Below are positions 23,833-34,351 of a DNA stretch of 64,000 nt, one piece after another; position 1 is the stretch's first letter; each line of letters opens with the position of its first letter. This DNA comes from Sodiomyces alkalinus F11 (Eukaryota > Ascomycota > Sordariomycetes > Glomerellales > Plectosphaerellaceae). The notes under the pieces were generated by a model, which made no database searches, was not told where the DNA came from, and saw only the letters and a list, made by a program, of their open reading frames with translations. Both the position numbers and the translations under genes were made by a program. Location of the stretch: assembly GCF_003711515.1 (NCBI RefSeq), contig NW_021167088.1:1139769-1203768 (forward strand). The letters run 5' to 3'.

Positions 23833-24505
23833 TTAGTGGTGGCGGAGGTTAACATCGTTATTCTGCGTACAGTTGTAAGGGGGGGGCTCATGTGGTTCAC
23901 TGGGGGCGTTTTCAAGGGTCGGATTCTACGACGCGTTCTGGGGCGGTGGCATATTGAGGACAAGACGGACGGTGGCTTTGGGGGGGAAACGGGGGGGCGG
24001 AGCTGTTTTGATACCCGGTTTGACTCTCCGAGGATGGACTGGCGCGTTAACCCTTTGCTGCTAGGAATGAGCAGACCACCGTATAAGCTGAGCTCTGGAT
24101 ATGCTTGTTCTGCGGATTCCATCGTCGCGAATGTCTCATCATGATGTGGATGTCATGGTCTAACGGGGAACGCGTAGAACGGACTATGATAAACCGGCAG
24201 GGCAGATTCATAATCAGTCTCCTTGATGTACTGGTATCCTCCTTTCTCGTTGTTGCCCTAATTGGTGGCAGACGAGCGTGCGCAAACTTTCATGGAGTGG
24301 CTATCAGAAAGGAACCCTGAAGAAGCAACTGCCGCAAATTCGACCCTACGTGGCAGCGTACAAAAATGGATAGATACCCTCTCCCTGGCGAGGCGTATCC
24401 CTAAAGCCACAAGGACAAAGCCATGGTGCCCAGTGGCCCTTTCCGTTGGTGGAATCCAGCGCGCAAACCTTCGTAGAATTCATTAAACGCCGTGTCTCGA
24501 TCCAT
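23833..24505. other. 3'-3' spacer between BDP1 and RAD23
   Basis: A 673-bp convergent spacer with several short G runs. No coding frame stands out. Confidence 0.6.
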
Positions 24506-26043
24506 TTAGTTGTTCCCTCCCTGGGGTCTGTCATCGTCATCGTCTGGTTGGTCGAAAAGGAAGTTCGCGGCAAGCTCCTCATTTTTGTCGCAGGCAAAGT
24601 AGGCTTGGATGGCTTGATCGCGGTCGAAACCCAGACCACAGAGCTACCGTAATTATCATGTTAGCTTCTGTGCGATACGAGGAGCGAGGTGGGGGTTTAG
24701 TATGGGGGGAAAGTCTTACGCGGTCGATCGCATCCCGCTCCTCCTCTGTCACGCTAATAGCCTGAGCACCTGGAGGCAGGGGAACATCGTCATCGCCTTC
24801 CTCGCTGAGGAGCTCGATGAACCGTTGAGGGTGGGCGGCAATCAGTTGGGCGAGCTGTGGGTTGCCTGCACCGAGCTGCTGAAGAATAGGCTCGAGCATC
24901 TGCGGCTGTTGCTGGACGACCTGACGGAGTTGTTGGAACTGGGCGTTGTGGCGCAGGAAATCCAGGCCATTGCCAGCGCCACCGGTCTGAGCAGCGGCAT
25001 CGCCCAGACTGGCAGCACCGCCGGCGGCGCCTCGTCCAGCAGTGCTCCGCTGAGCAGCAAGATCGAAGAGGTTCACATTTTCATTATCGTTATTGCCGGA
25101 GGGCGCGGCGGGCTGGGCGGCGGCGGCGGGGACGGCGGCGGCGGCGGCGGCGGGGGGGGGCTGAGGAGGCTCGTCCTGACGTTGCCGTTCTTGTTGGATG
25201 TTGTCGGGGATGCCCTAGTCAAGAGGAAGAAAAACAATATAGGTTAGGCACGTTACGGCGCCCTGGGTAGCATGTGTGGTAGTGTGGTAGTGGTAGCCTT
25301 ACAGTCAGCAAATACTCGACGGCACGGTCGGGATTGTAGAAGGCAGCGCGGAGAGCGGCGTCAATCTGGGTCCGCTCGAAACCCATAGCCTCCATGTTGG
25401 CAATCACCTCGCTGCGCTGAGTGCCCATAACAAGGCCGGGGTCAGCGGGGGCGGCTTCGGATCTAGCAGCAGGAGTCGGGGTGGAAGGCGGGGCTGCCTG
25501 GCTCGAGGCTTGAGGAGCGGCAGGGGGGGCAGGCGTGGCAGCGACGGGCTGGGCCGGGGTAGCAGGGGCAGCAGAGGAGGAGGCAGCCGGGGCGGCCGGG
25601 GCGGCGGCAGGCTTGGGCTTGGGCTGTTTTGCGAAATGGTCAGCAGAGGGTACAAAGAAAAGAATACCAAAGGGAAGAAAAGAAAAAAAGAGAAAAAGGT
25701 AACCGCGCTCAGCTTACTCACCTTGTTGACCATGCAGACAACAAAGCCCTTTTCCTCGATCTTGTATGATTCAACAGTGTCCTCATCCTTGAGAATCTTG
25801 CCTAGTGAGATTTGTCAGGTTGAATTTCCCCCGCCAAAGATGACGATAGCAGCCTGGACCACGCTTACCAGAGTAGATGAGCTTCTGGTCCTTAGCCTCC
25901 CATCCCTTCTCCTGTGCAATCTTCTCCTTCACGCTAGAAATCTGTGAAAGGTCAGTCGCAAGCCGGAGGAAACAAGATGCTCTGAGTCGAATGCCAAGTC
26001 GTGGCAAAGGGACAGAGGAGCGCTCTCGGTTTTTCGCTCGCAA

Positions 26044-26076
<33 letters not shown>

Positions 26077-26322
26077 CGACGTACAAGGTCGGTTGGTTCG
26101 AGGTCAAGCGTGAACTTGTGTTGTTTAAGATCCTACACAAAAGCAGTAGTTGTAAGCAACGGTACGGACGAAATGCGAGAAGAGCGACAAATATTGGAAA
26201 ATGGAAGGCTCGCGATATGCTGAGGTATAAAATGGTACAGCCTCTAAGCTGGAGCCAGAATGGTGGCATGTGGCGGGGAAAAGGACAGAGGAATAGCTCC
26301 CAACCTTGAAGGTGACCTTCAT
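24506..26322 (-). CDS. rad23: UV excision repair / proteasome shuttle protein Rad23
   Basis: Seven exons, 26322-26305, 26132-26085, 25941-25869, 25801-25722, 25623-25303, 25214-24720 and 24643-24506, give 390 residues. Domain order is the full Rad23 set: ubiquitin-like domain (about 1-77, [36 protein letters not shown]), Ala/Pro linker, UBA1 (about 138-181, [27 protein letters not shown]), Pro/Ala and Asn linker, XPC-binding STI1-type domain (about 262-317, [17 protein letters not shown]), and UBA2 (about 341-378, [20 protein letters not shown]) with an acidic tail. It carries ubiquitinated clients to the proteasome and works with Rad4 in nucleotide excision repair. Exon 1 codes for only six residues. 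Four of the six introns cut the ubiquitin-like domain. Intron 3 (counted from the start, 26084-25942 is the second) holds a 33-base homopolymer. Confidence 0.95.
26044..26076. repeat. 33-base G run inside a RAD23 intron
   Basis: An uninterrupted run of 33 G on the plus strand reads as poly-C in the RAD23 transcript. It begins eight bases inside the 143-bp intron 26084-25942, whose donor is GTACGT. The length may be unreliable because homopolymers are hard to sequence. Confidence 0.9.
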
Positions 26323-27446
26323 CCTGGCGGCTGGGTGCAGCTGAGGCTGCGCGAGTACTGGAATATGTGTAGAGATTATACGAGTAGAAATAGATGAGAA
26401 AATAATATCACGACGCAATCGACAATATAAAAAGAACCCCAAATAGACGGTCGGGACTTTGGCGTGTAAAGTACCTTAGGTCGCGAGAAGTTTTGCTATG
26501 TAGGTGGGAGGAAGAGATGACGAAGTGAGGGTGCCTGAAGCCTGCTCAAGAAGTGAACAGAGAGGTCAGGGTAATAATGGGAAGGTGGGGTTGGGGTTGG
26601 GGTTGGGGCTGGTGCACTCAATGTCTACCCCACCTTGTTTAGGTTCTCTCGCTACTTCCGTGGGTTGATTAATCAAGCGGTCTGGTTAGTCACAATGGGA
26701 GTACTCTCACAAAGGTTGAAATCTTATGTAAGGTACCTACGTACCATGCTTGGGAGGGGAAATGTGGCTGTGCGCATGATGGTCGTTGAAGTTTCATCAC
26801 AACATGTAAATATACCTTACCGAGTAAGGTAGGTAGCTCTCTAGGTACCTTAAGGTATGGTATCTTGGGGAGGGCAGGAGATGATGAAATATTTGTAAAA
26901 TGATTTCTCTAGTATTAGTTTTCTCATAGCAGAGTCCATCATTCATTTCTGTCCAAACGTTTATACATGAACTTGCCGCTTACTTTTTGTGTTTGTAACA
27001 GTATTAAAACGGGCTGGTAATGATTCCTACTCAGCCAGTACCTTATAGAAGTCTTTCTTTTCAGCAGGACCTTTGCTGTTGAGATGTCTCTTTCCCCCGC
27101 CCTTTTTGTCCATGTCCTGACCCTGCCTAATCCTTAACTGCCGTCTAACCGCCTGTTTCTTTTACCACGCCCCTCTCTCATCCATCGTCAAAGGAGATGG
27201 GCACTTGTCTAAATCAACGCCATGCTAAGCAAACCCGGCTTCCAGTGGTATCAATCCTCGACCCGTCCGTCATAACCTTTCACTCCCTTCATACAACCCA
27301 ATATGTCCAAAACAAAACAAACAAACACATAAAAAAGGAAATACGTCATAAAGAGCCTCTTGGCGTGGCATGTCTCCCGCCGCGGGGGGGGGGATCAGTC
27401 CTGTTCCTCCTCCTCCCAAGGCATGATCAGATCGACTGCCTAAACG
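26323..27446. other. RAD23 upstream region and spacer
   Basis: A 1.1-kb gap with GGGGTT repeats at 26587-26607 and an AGGTACCT palindrome at 26843-26850 next to several TAAGGTA copies. It includes the RAD23 promoter and the 3' flank of the next minus-strand gene. No gene seen. Confidence 0.5.
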
Positions 27447-28883
27447 CTACCGCTGGTCATTCTTGCCAGCCGTCGTGGTCGCCGCTCCGTCCTTCTTCTC
27501 CACCACCACCACCCCCACCCCCACCTTCAGCTTTCGGCTCTCGTACACACCCAAGCTCGACCTCGCACCCGCGCTCAGGATCCATTCGGGAATAGGAGGC
27601 GTCATGACCCTTTCGCTCGTCGCCTCCCCCTCCCCCTCCCCCTCCCCGGCCTCCTCCTCCATCTCCATAACCGAAGCCGTCCTGCTGAACGTGTCGAAGC
27701 TGTTCTTCTTGCTGGACAGGCCGGGCCCCCCGTGCGTGGTGGGCAGGCTGCCGCTGCGCATGCGCCGCGCGCTCTGCCGGTCCGAGATCACCCGGCCGGC
27801 ATCGGGCGCCGCCGTCACTACCGTCCCGGGGGTGACGTTGGGGGGTGGGATCGGCGAGTCGGTCCGGAAGAGCGGGTGGATGTGCGCTTCGCCCGGAGGT
27901 TCCGGGAGGGACGGGTCGCGTTGGGGTCGTCTGGCGGGGCTGTAGCTCCTGCTCCTGCGGCGCACGCCGGGCGGCGGGAGTTCGAGGTCCTCCACGGTTG
28001 TTCCGGGGCCGGCGACTTTGCTGGTGGTGGGGCTGGCCGGGATGGGTTCGAGGAAACGGTGTGGTTGTGTGGGCGTTGCCGAGCCCTGGGCGGCGCTGAG
28101 GCGGCTAGGGAGGTGGTCCATGCCCGGAACGTCCCACGAGTCGAAGCTGTCTACGGTCATGGTGCTGCCTTCTCTGTATGATTGCGAGTCGAACGAGTGG
28201 GTGTGGTTCTTCTCTCGCAGTGAAAGGAGCCGGGTCCTGGAGGTGATGGAGCGAGCGGCGTAACTAGAATTCATCGTCTCTGCTGCTGACTTGCCGCTGC
28301 TCGATGGCGGAGGGGTGGGGGAAGACTCCTTCGCGGTGGAATCCATAGGGAAGACCTGTACCTCGATGGTGCGGCTGTATCGAACGGCTTTGATGTTCGC
28401 CTGAAGCCGATTACCGTACTCTTCCCTTCTTCCTCGTCCGGTCATCGTGGACTTGCTGCTGTAGAGCGAAATGATGAACAAGAGCTGGCAAAGGACGCTC
28501 ACGCCCAGAAGGACAGCCGAGATGATCAAGAGAGTGGCCCGGCTGGCGCCCAGGATGGAAAGGGCCGAGCCGGCTCGTGCATTGCCGAGCATAACGGTAG
28601 TGGCGACGGAGGTGGCGGCTGCCAATGCGCAGAGAAGAGCGCTGACCCCAGACAACATCCTAAATTGGCGGATCGAACCATTACGTCTCACGACGCGGAA
28701 CAGTCCCAACCCCAGAACAACCAAAAGAACGCCATCCAATGACCCTGACACAATCGACGTGATGCGAACTGACGGGGCTCGGGCGAGGTGGACGGCAAGG
28801 ATCAGGTGAACGGCCAGCATGGCGGCCGTGGAAAGACAGGCGACTGTACCCGCCGCCAGGGGCAGAAGCCGAAGAGCGTGCAT
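27447..28883 (-). CDS. Uncharacterised four-helix membrane protein
   Basis: Intronless, 478 residues; I do not recognise the family. The first 145 residues form four hydrophobic helices (about 8-33, 45-65, 77-97, 115-142) separated by short Arg-rich loops, such as FRVVRRNG and RQFRML. The rest is predicted cytosolic and disordered: Ser/Pro-rich, with HTHSFDSQSYREGS, Arg-rich PGVRRRSRSYSPARRP, and an acidic EEEAGEGEGEGEATS stretch encoded by CTCCCC repeats (27618-27648). The last 60 residues include VMTPPIPEWILSAGARSSLG and a Lys-rich end. This plan (small tetraspan plus phosphorylatable tail) is common among fungal plasma-membrane proteins, but no function can be read. It is a real gene by length, codon pattern and a hydrophobicity profile that stays in one frame. 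Confidence 0.75.
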   Translation of the reverse strand: MHALRLLPLAAGTVACLSTAAMLAVHLILAVHLARAPSVRITSIVSGSLDGVLLVVLGLGLFRVVRRNGSIRQFRMLSGVSALLCALAAATSVATTVMLGNARAGSALSILGASRATLLIISAVLLGVSVLCQLLFIISLYSSKSTMTGRGRREEYGNRLQANIKAVRYSRTIEVQVFPMDSTAKESSPTPPPSSSGKSAAETMNSSYAARSITSRTRLLSLREKNHTHSFDSQSYREGSTMTVDSFDSWDVPGMDHLPSRLSAAQGSATPTQPHRFLEPIPASPTTSKVAGPGTTVEDLELPPPGVRRRSRSYSPARRPQRDPSLPEPPGEAHIHPLFRTDSPIPPPNVTPGTVVTAAPDAGRVISDRQSARRMRSGSLPTTHGGPGLSSKKNSFDTFSRTASVMEMEEEAGEGEGEGEATSERVMTPPIPEWILSAGARSSLGVYESRKLKVGVGVVVVEKKDGAATTTAGKNDQR

Positions 28884-29598
28884 CTTTTCGCAGGTCGATA
28901 CTTTTCGCGATACTTTTCGGAGTCCCTTTGAGAGGCTGATATAGTGGTAGCGAGGGGTCTTGAGGCGGGTATTTCAAGACAGGCAAGACAAAACCCAGGG
29001 AGCTTTCGCCCCCGGCTCCCCAAGACTCAGTGTGCGGATGTCTAAGATGGTAGTGGGATATGCAGTCGACGGCGACGCAGTTGATGAAGAGAAGTGGGCG
29101 GTCAAAAGATCAGTTGTCGACAGACGGTCCGTGTCAGTGTAAAAGAGCGGCGGTTTACGAGCAGTATACAGGGGAACAACTATGGTTCCCTCCTCGAGTT
29201 GGATTCTGCGTGTATGCGATTCTCGAGATTACTCCGCAAAGAAGGACCGAGATGGGGGCCGTATGTAAGTGGCTGTAAGGCTATTGCTATTTTCGTAACG
29301 GGAGTGTTGTTGGTTGGATGAGGGAGTGAATAAGCGAGAGAATCCGTGAGCATCGAAGGAAGCAAACAAGAAAACGAGAGACTACAGTAAGTAGGATTTT
29401 TTGGGGGGGGGGTTTTAGGAGTAGGAGGCGGATCCGGCAAGGGATGGAAAGGAAGGGAGAAGAGAAAGATGACGAGCCAACGGTAGAAGACGATCAGGCA
29501 GGCGGAAGGGAGGGGGCAACCAGACGGTTAAAAGTTGGGATGGGGAAGCGGAGGACGATGCATACAACTTATGGGTATTACCAAGAGGTACCTACTCC

Positions 29599-29615
29599 GT
29601 ACCTTATTAAGGTAC
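29599..29615. repeat. 17-bp palindrome GTACCTTA-T-TAAGGTAC
   Basis: Eight-base inverted arms around a single T. It overlaps a TACTCCGTA motif (29593-29601) and the next AGGTACCT copy (29610-29617). Confidence 0.9.
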
Positions 29616-29663
29616 CTTAGTTTGGGCAGGACCCGGACCCAGACCCGGGCGCGTTTTCTTTTC

Positions 29664-29749
29664 TTTCTTTTTTTTTTCTTTTCCTTTTTTTTTTCTTTTC
29701 CTTTTTTTTTTCTTTTCCTTTTTTTTTTCTTTTCCTTTTTTTTTTCCTT
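29664..29749. repeat. 17-bp polypyrimidine minisatellite
   Basis: About five near-identical units of a T-run followed by CTTTTCC. The whole tract from about 29655 is C/T only on the plus strand. Intergenic. Confidence 0.9.
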
Positions 29750-30630
29750 CCTCCTCACCATCCTTGTACTCGGTACAACGGTAGGTACATACAACGTAAA
29801 GGCAGGCAGGCATTGGGTAATATCTGGGCGATGCTTCGATCTGGGACATGGTGGAGAGTTGAGCCTGTGGACGAATAGAAACCGATGGCGTCTTCCCAGA
29901 GGGGAGGAATCGTTCACGGCTTTCCACGACAGGGGTTTGGGCGACCAGGGGGGGTTATGGGCTATGACAATGGGATGGATGATGCTGTGGGTGAGCGGGA
30001 GTCGGGGTCGGGGCCCGAAAAACAGAACACCAGAACCTGACAACGAATACCGGTAGAGTACCTAAGGTAGCAGGGACGTGGCATCTAGGAGGCCATGGCA
30101 TACATACAGGTACAGGTACGGCACCCATCCTTGTCTGCATTGCATTTTAGTACGGATATTGGTGAAGCGTTGCTTATTAGGTCGGTATTCGTATTTTTGG
30201 AAGAAAGCGGATCATGTCTCTTCGCCTTTTCACTCTCACATCGGCTCTTCTTTGTCTTCTTTCTCTTCACGAATATGTAATACTTTCTTCTTCTTGTTTT
30301 TCCCTCTCCCATTTACGTAAGGTAGTACATCCAATGTTACGAGGTTACCTTGGACAATCTAATATATGTGGTACCGTGGTACCGTGACGATACGATGAGA
30401 CACTGCAGGTGGTGATACGTGGACGAAGCAACTCATGATATATATCTCAGTGCTACACGTTATATTCTCTTCTCTTGCTGGTTTCTTGAAGCTCTCGTAT
30501 CAATCCAACATCGCTGTGCAGAGGAATTACTCAGTACCTAGTAGCTGGTTACAAGGTCGTGATACGGCAAATGCCGTCCGAAGACTGGTTTACACATGCA
30601 GCGACGGGTGAGAAAAAGAGGGGCATCGAG

Positions 30631-30657
30631 GCGGTGCGGTGCGGTGCGGTGCGGTGC
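30631..30657. repeat. 5-bp microsatellite GCGGT
   Basis: Five full copies of GCGGT plus a partial unit. Intergenic. Confidence 0.93.
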
Positions 30658-31405
30658 GTCAGCGTATTCAGTCTGTTCCTATTCGCAGCCCCTTGACTTT
30701 CCCCGTCTCTCCCCGCCTTTGCCTCGGCTGTTCCAAATACAGCAATGCGGTTGTCGGGGTGAGAGGATAACAATGCAAAAACAAAGAAGAAGAGAAAAAA
30801 AAAGGAAAAAGGAAAAAACCACGCATGGTCCACAAACCAATTTCAGCTCCTTTCATAACGTGGACTATTAAGGTGAGACGCCCGTCCGAGCGCTGCCCCA
30901 GCCGTCCGCACTTCCGCAACACTACTCCACGCGATCCCGTTCTCTCTGCCGTGATGCGCTACCACCGAGCTTGTACCTGCATTTAGGGCTCCTGTCTGAC
31001 CTGGTGGATACTTACTCCGTACGGTGCTTCGGATTTGTTGACGTGCGTCCATACACTGTACAAAAGGTGCACGGAGTGGAGATTCCAACGTACGTCTTGG
31101 ACGGATGGGGTGAGCCTCCCGTCTCCTTCCTGATGAGGCACTCACACCTTGCTTGGGTTTCTACGCCCACGTGGAGTCCTCCTGGCCTAGAAGCTGGTGA
31201 CGGCTCCAAATGGTTCAACTTTCCCATGATGCGAAATGCCGATCCATTGGTCTGGACCGATGAAGAAAGTTGAGTGATTTGTTGAGTGGTCTTACAAATA
31301 TTTGACTTGGGCCCTTTCATTTAAAGTTAGGGCTTCAATTTATTACCAAGCATGTTTTTGGGTTCCTTCGGGAATATCGCGATAATGTGTTGGGTTGTTT
31401 TGACG

Positions 31406-31441
31406 AACGGGGGTCTGTTAATTAAACCCAAACCCCCGTTC
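31406..31441. repeat. Short inverted repeat (AACGGGGGT arms)
   Basis: AACGGGGGT and its reverse complement ACCCCCGTT flank an AT-rich loop containing TTAATTAA. Could form a hairpin; no T-tract follows that would mark a terminator of any known kind in fungi. Confidence 0.7.
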
Positions 31442-32580
31442 CGACGGATTCAACGTCCTTGGTCGCGGCATCGTCAGTCATCATGACGTCGATTCTGCAT
31501 GAAAACCGGTGTGGGTGATGATTTCAGGCACACAGGCGAGAGCGTTGCTGGAAGCCGTTCCCGAAAACCTGGATCGGTTGGTAACTCGAGAGGGGTAAGT
31601 GCTTCAGAAAACCATGCTGTCAACCGTCAATGCGGTCGAATAAAACTGTGTTCATGGTGAGAGGCGAAAAACGGAAGAAGATGGCAATTCTCCGCTTCAT
31701 TGACCGTATCTACTCGATCAAATCAACCTCTTTTTTGTAAAAGCCACCAGCCTACAAAGACATGTGGAAGTTCGAGGTCAATGAGTGGGTCTTCGAACTA
31801 CAACATACGTTCAGATGTTGGCCATTCACTTCCTCGGATTATAAGCATTATAAGACGCGCAGATGCGATCCTCGGATCAATCAACGCCTCTTCGGCTAGG
31901 CTGAAAGAGGCTGGACAACATTGTATTTTCTGCTAGGCGTTGTTTCCCCTCTCTCGCACCGATTTATACAAGAGAAACTTCATCGTTGACTCTCGGTATG
32001 ATATCACGCCCGTGGGAAACCCCCTTGCTGCCCCGGGAGATCTGGTGGGATTTGTGAAGGACTTACCAACTGTGGATCCGGCGACGAATGGTCTCCTGAA
32101 CCACGAAAACGAGCAACGGCGGATAGAGCACGGGGAGTATATCGGGCTGGCGGGTGGGCAGAAGTGGCAAGGGACTTTGACAGCCATTTGTCCACAATGC
32201 TTGAAGATCCAGATGTTCAGAACCTTGCGCACGTCTAGCTCTACCTGTGTCCACCGGCTCGATGCCATCTGATCAGTGAACTAGCGGTTCCGCCTTATTA
32301 ACCCTTAACTTGTCTGTCTACGGTTGATGCCTCCACTCCATGCTTCTAATTTTTTCCATCACACCATGGTCGATATCCCGTCCACAATGTGTAAGGTTTC
32401 CCACTCGTGTGAAATACCGAACGTCCGGACTGATATCAAGTGTCTGTCTGGATTTGGACTGACGGATGTATACGAAGTATGGATACAAAAGCTCTCCGAC
32501 TGGTCACCCTCTAGTATGAGTGCGGAATAACATAACTGTTCTACCCGACTGCGTTGTTTGGTGGAATGGAGAACCAAAAG

Positions 32581-32603
32581 TACGGAGTGCTTCGCACTCC
32601 GTA
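32581..32603. repeat. Perfect 10-bp inverted repeat with 3-base loop
   Basis: TACGGAGTGC, loop TTC, then GCACTCCGTA. It resembles a doubled form of the TACGGAGTA motif scattered through the intergenic DNA. Confidence 0.9.
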
Positions 32604-33371
32604 GAACTGGCCCCGGAACCATTCCCTGCAACTTGCCGCCCTTGAATGCCGGCATCATTAGGCGCGGGGCTTGGGAACTAACTGGAAGAAGAGTTAAACT
32701 TCTGGCCACTAACACATCAATACATATACGTCATTTCGGACCGGGAGGCACGCCGTTCATGTGTTAATTAGCCGGCTAGTGCTATGCGCCGATTGGAATG
32801 TTCGCGTCGCGCGTCCAGTCTGCGGTCGTCTAGGGGACACGCATTCATGAGTAGAAGCTCACTCCTGCCGCAGGCTGCGAAGCATCTGCTGGGCAGAGGA
32901 AAGAACAAAAAAGCAACAGAAATAGTTTCGGTACTGTGACTATCACTTAACTGTGAACACTTCACGTCCAATGAATGGCCCAAATACGTAGGCCCAGCTC
33001 TCAACCATACGAATCCAGGAAGACCAGAAGATTTGGGGAAAAGAAAGCATCCATCAAACTAGAAATGTATTCAAAAGGCTACGTAATATCAAACCACCTA
33101 AGATTCTACGCTCTTCGCCAAAAAAACTGTCATGGATGACAAGTCGGGAGAAAAAGTCACCCCTCATTTGCCGCCAGAGACTGGAAGAGAGAAAGCATCC
33201 TCTATAGGGGTATCAAGATGCCCATATCATGCTCATGCCCGACTTTCGAGCTATGCCGCCGTGCCCCCCCTGCCAACGCCTTGGGAACATTCTTTACTAA
33301 CATGACGCGGTCGGAATTTGACCGACCTCGCTTGTTGAAGTGACCTATGCGGTCTATGCGACCGGTGTGCC

Positions 33372-34351
33372 CTATGTGGTGCTGTTGGCAGCAGGCACGG
33401 CCATGGGACGGCCCTGTGCTTTCTCGGTCAAGGCAACCAACTCTTTCAGCATCAATTCCCGTGTTGTGTTTGTCAGCGCGTCGACATCGGCGGCGGTAAG
33501 ACCAGTGGTGGGGATGGGATCCAAGACTGCAGGTTTTCGCTCGTCAGTACATGTCGTTACAACGCTTCTTTGCAAGGAGAAAAAGAATAATATCCAAAGA
33601 GACCGCCGGGGGGGGGGAATTCTCTTCAAGGTGGTTTACCTTTGACGGGGATGCGTCCAGAGTTAAAAACGAGGCCCTTAACCCAGAGAACGTGACTATA
33701 GTTGGCAACGACGCAAGGGACGATGGGAACGCCAGCCTGGACGGCGAGATGGAACGCGCCCTTCTTGAAGGGGAGGAGGATAGGATCCTTGGCGTAGCTG
33801 CGGGTGCCCTCGGGGAACATGTAGACGCTCTGGCGCCGCTCCCTGATCTGGCTGGCGGCACCAGCCATGGCATCGCGGGCGTCCTTGGCGTTCTTGCGGT
33901 CGAGGAAGATGGTGCCGCTGAGGGACATGAACCAGCCGAGGAAAGGTATGTTGCGGAGCGAGGCCTTGGCGGTGACGCTGCAGTATTTGGGGAAGAGGCA
34001 GCCGAGCATGAGGACGTCGAGCTCGGTCTGGTGGTTGCCGACGAAGACGGCCGGGCGGGTGGTGTCGAGGATGTTCTTCGGGTCGTCCATCTCGAAGGTG
34101 ACACCCGCGGTGAGGAGCATGGCGTGCTTGAAGCTCCGGCCAACGGCCCATTGCGAGATGCCCGGCTCGCCGACGAGGCGGAGGAAGATGGAGGCGAAGA
34201 CGCCGTAGAGGGCGCAGATGATCAGCGATATGTAGGACGCAAGGATGCGGGCGACGAAGGCCGCCCGCGGGACTACGAAGGACAGCATGTAGAGGCCAAC
34301 GGTGAGACCGACGTAGCCCACGAGGAAGTTGTAGAGGTAGCCCAGGGCCAT
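33372..34351 (-). CDS. 1-acyl-sn-glycerol-3-phosphate acyltransferase (Slc1/PlsC type)
   Basis: Two exons, 34351-33640 and 33526-33372, with a 113-bp intron; 288 residues, near yeast Slc1 (303). The N-terminus has two or three hydrophobic helices (about 8-30, 34-58). Acyltransferase block I is NHQTELD (106-112), the NHx4D catalytic His-Asp pair. Block II surrounds GTIFLDRKN (146-154), block III is FPEGTRS (179-185) and block IV is VPIVPCVVAN (208-217). The intron join gives GRIPVK-VLDPIPTTGL, as expected for the family. It makes phosphatidic acid from lysophosphatidate in the ER membrane or on lipid droplets. The start was placed at the ATG before MALGYLYNFL; the frame stays open another 125 codons upstream, but that part is Arg/Pro-rich and unlike the family. 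Divergent from the DENND11-like gene. Confidence 0.94.

Larger units (their letters stand above)
28884..33371. other. Gene-free intergenic stretch, possible gene relic near 31.5-32.3 kb
   Basis: No intact gene found. It carries a 17-bp polypyrimidine minisatellite (29664-29749), GCGGT repeats (30631-30657), G runs at 29401-29413, TAC-NNN-GTA motifs (29593, 29790, 31013, 32471), a 10-bp stem palindrome at 32581-32603 and a small inverted repeat at 31406-31441. Plus-strand stretches between 31518 and 32272 have protein-like composition in more than one frame; see the findings. Confidence 0.5.

Noticed and set aside
26587..26607. GGGGTT repeats considered as telomere-like sequence
   Set aside because: Only three units, not the TTAGGG fungal telomere repeat, and inside a gene-bearing region.
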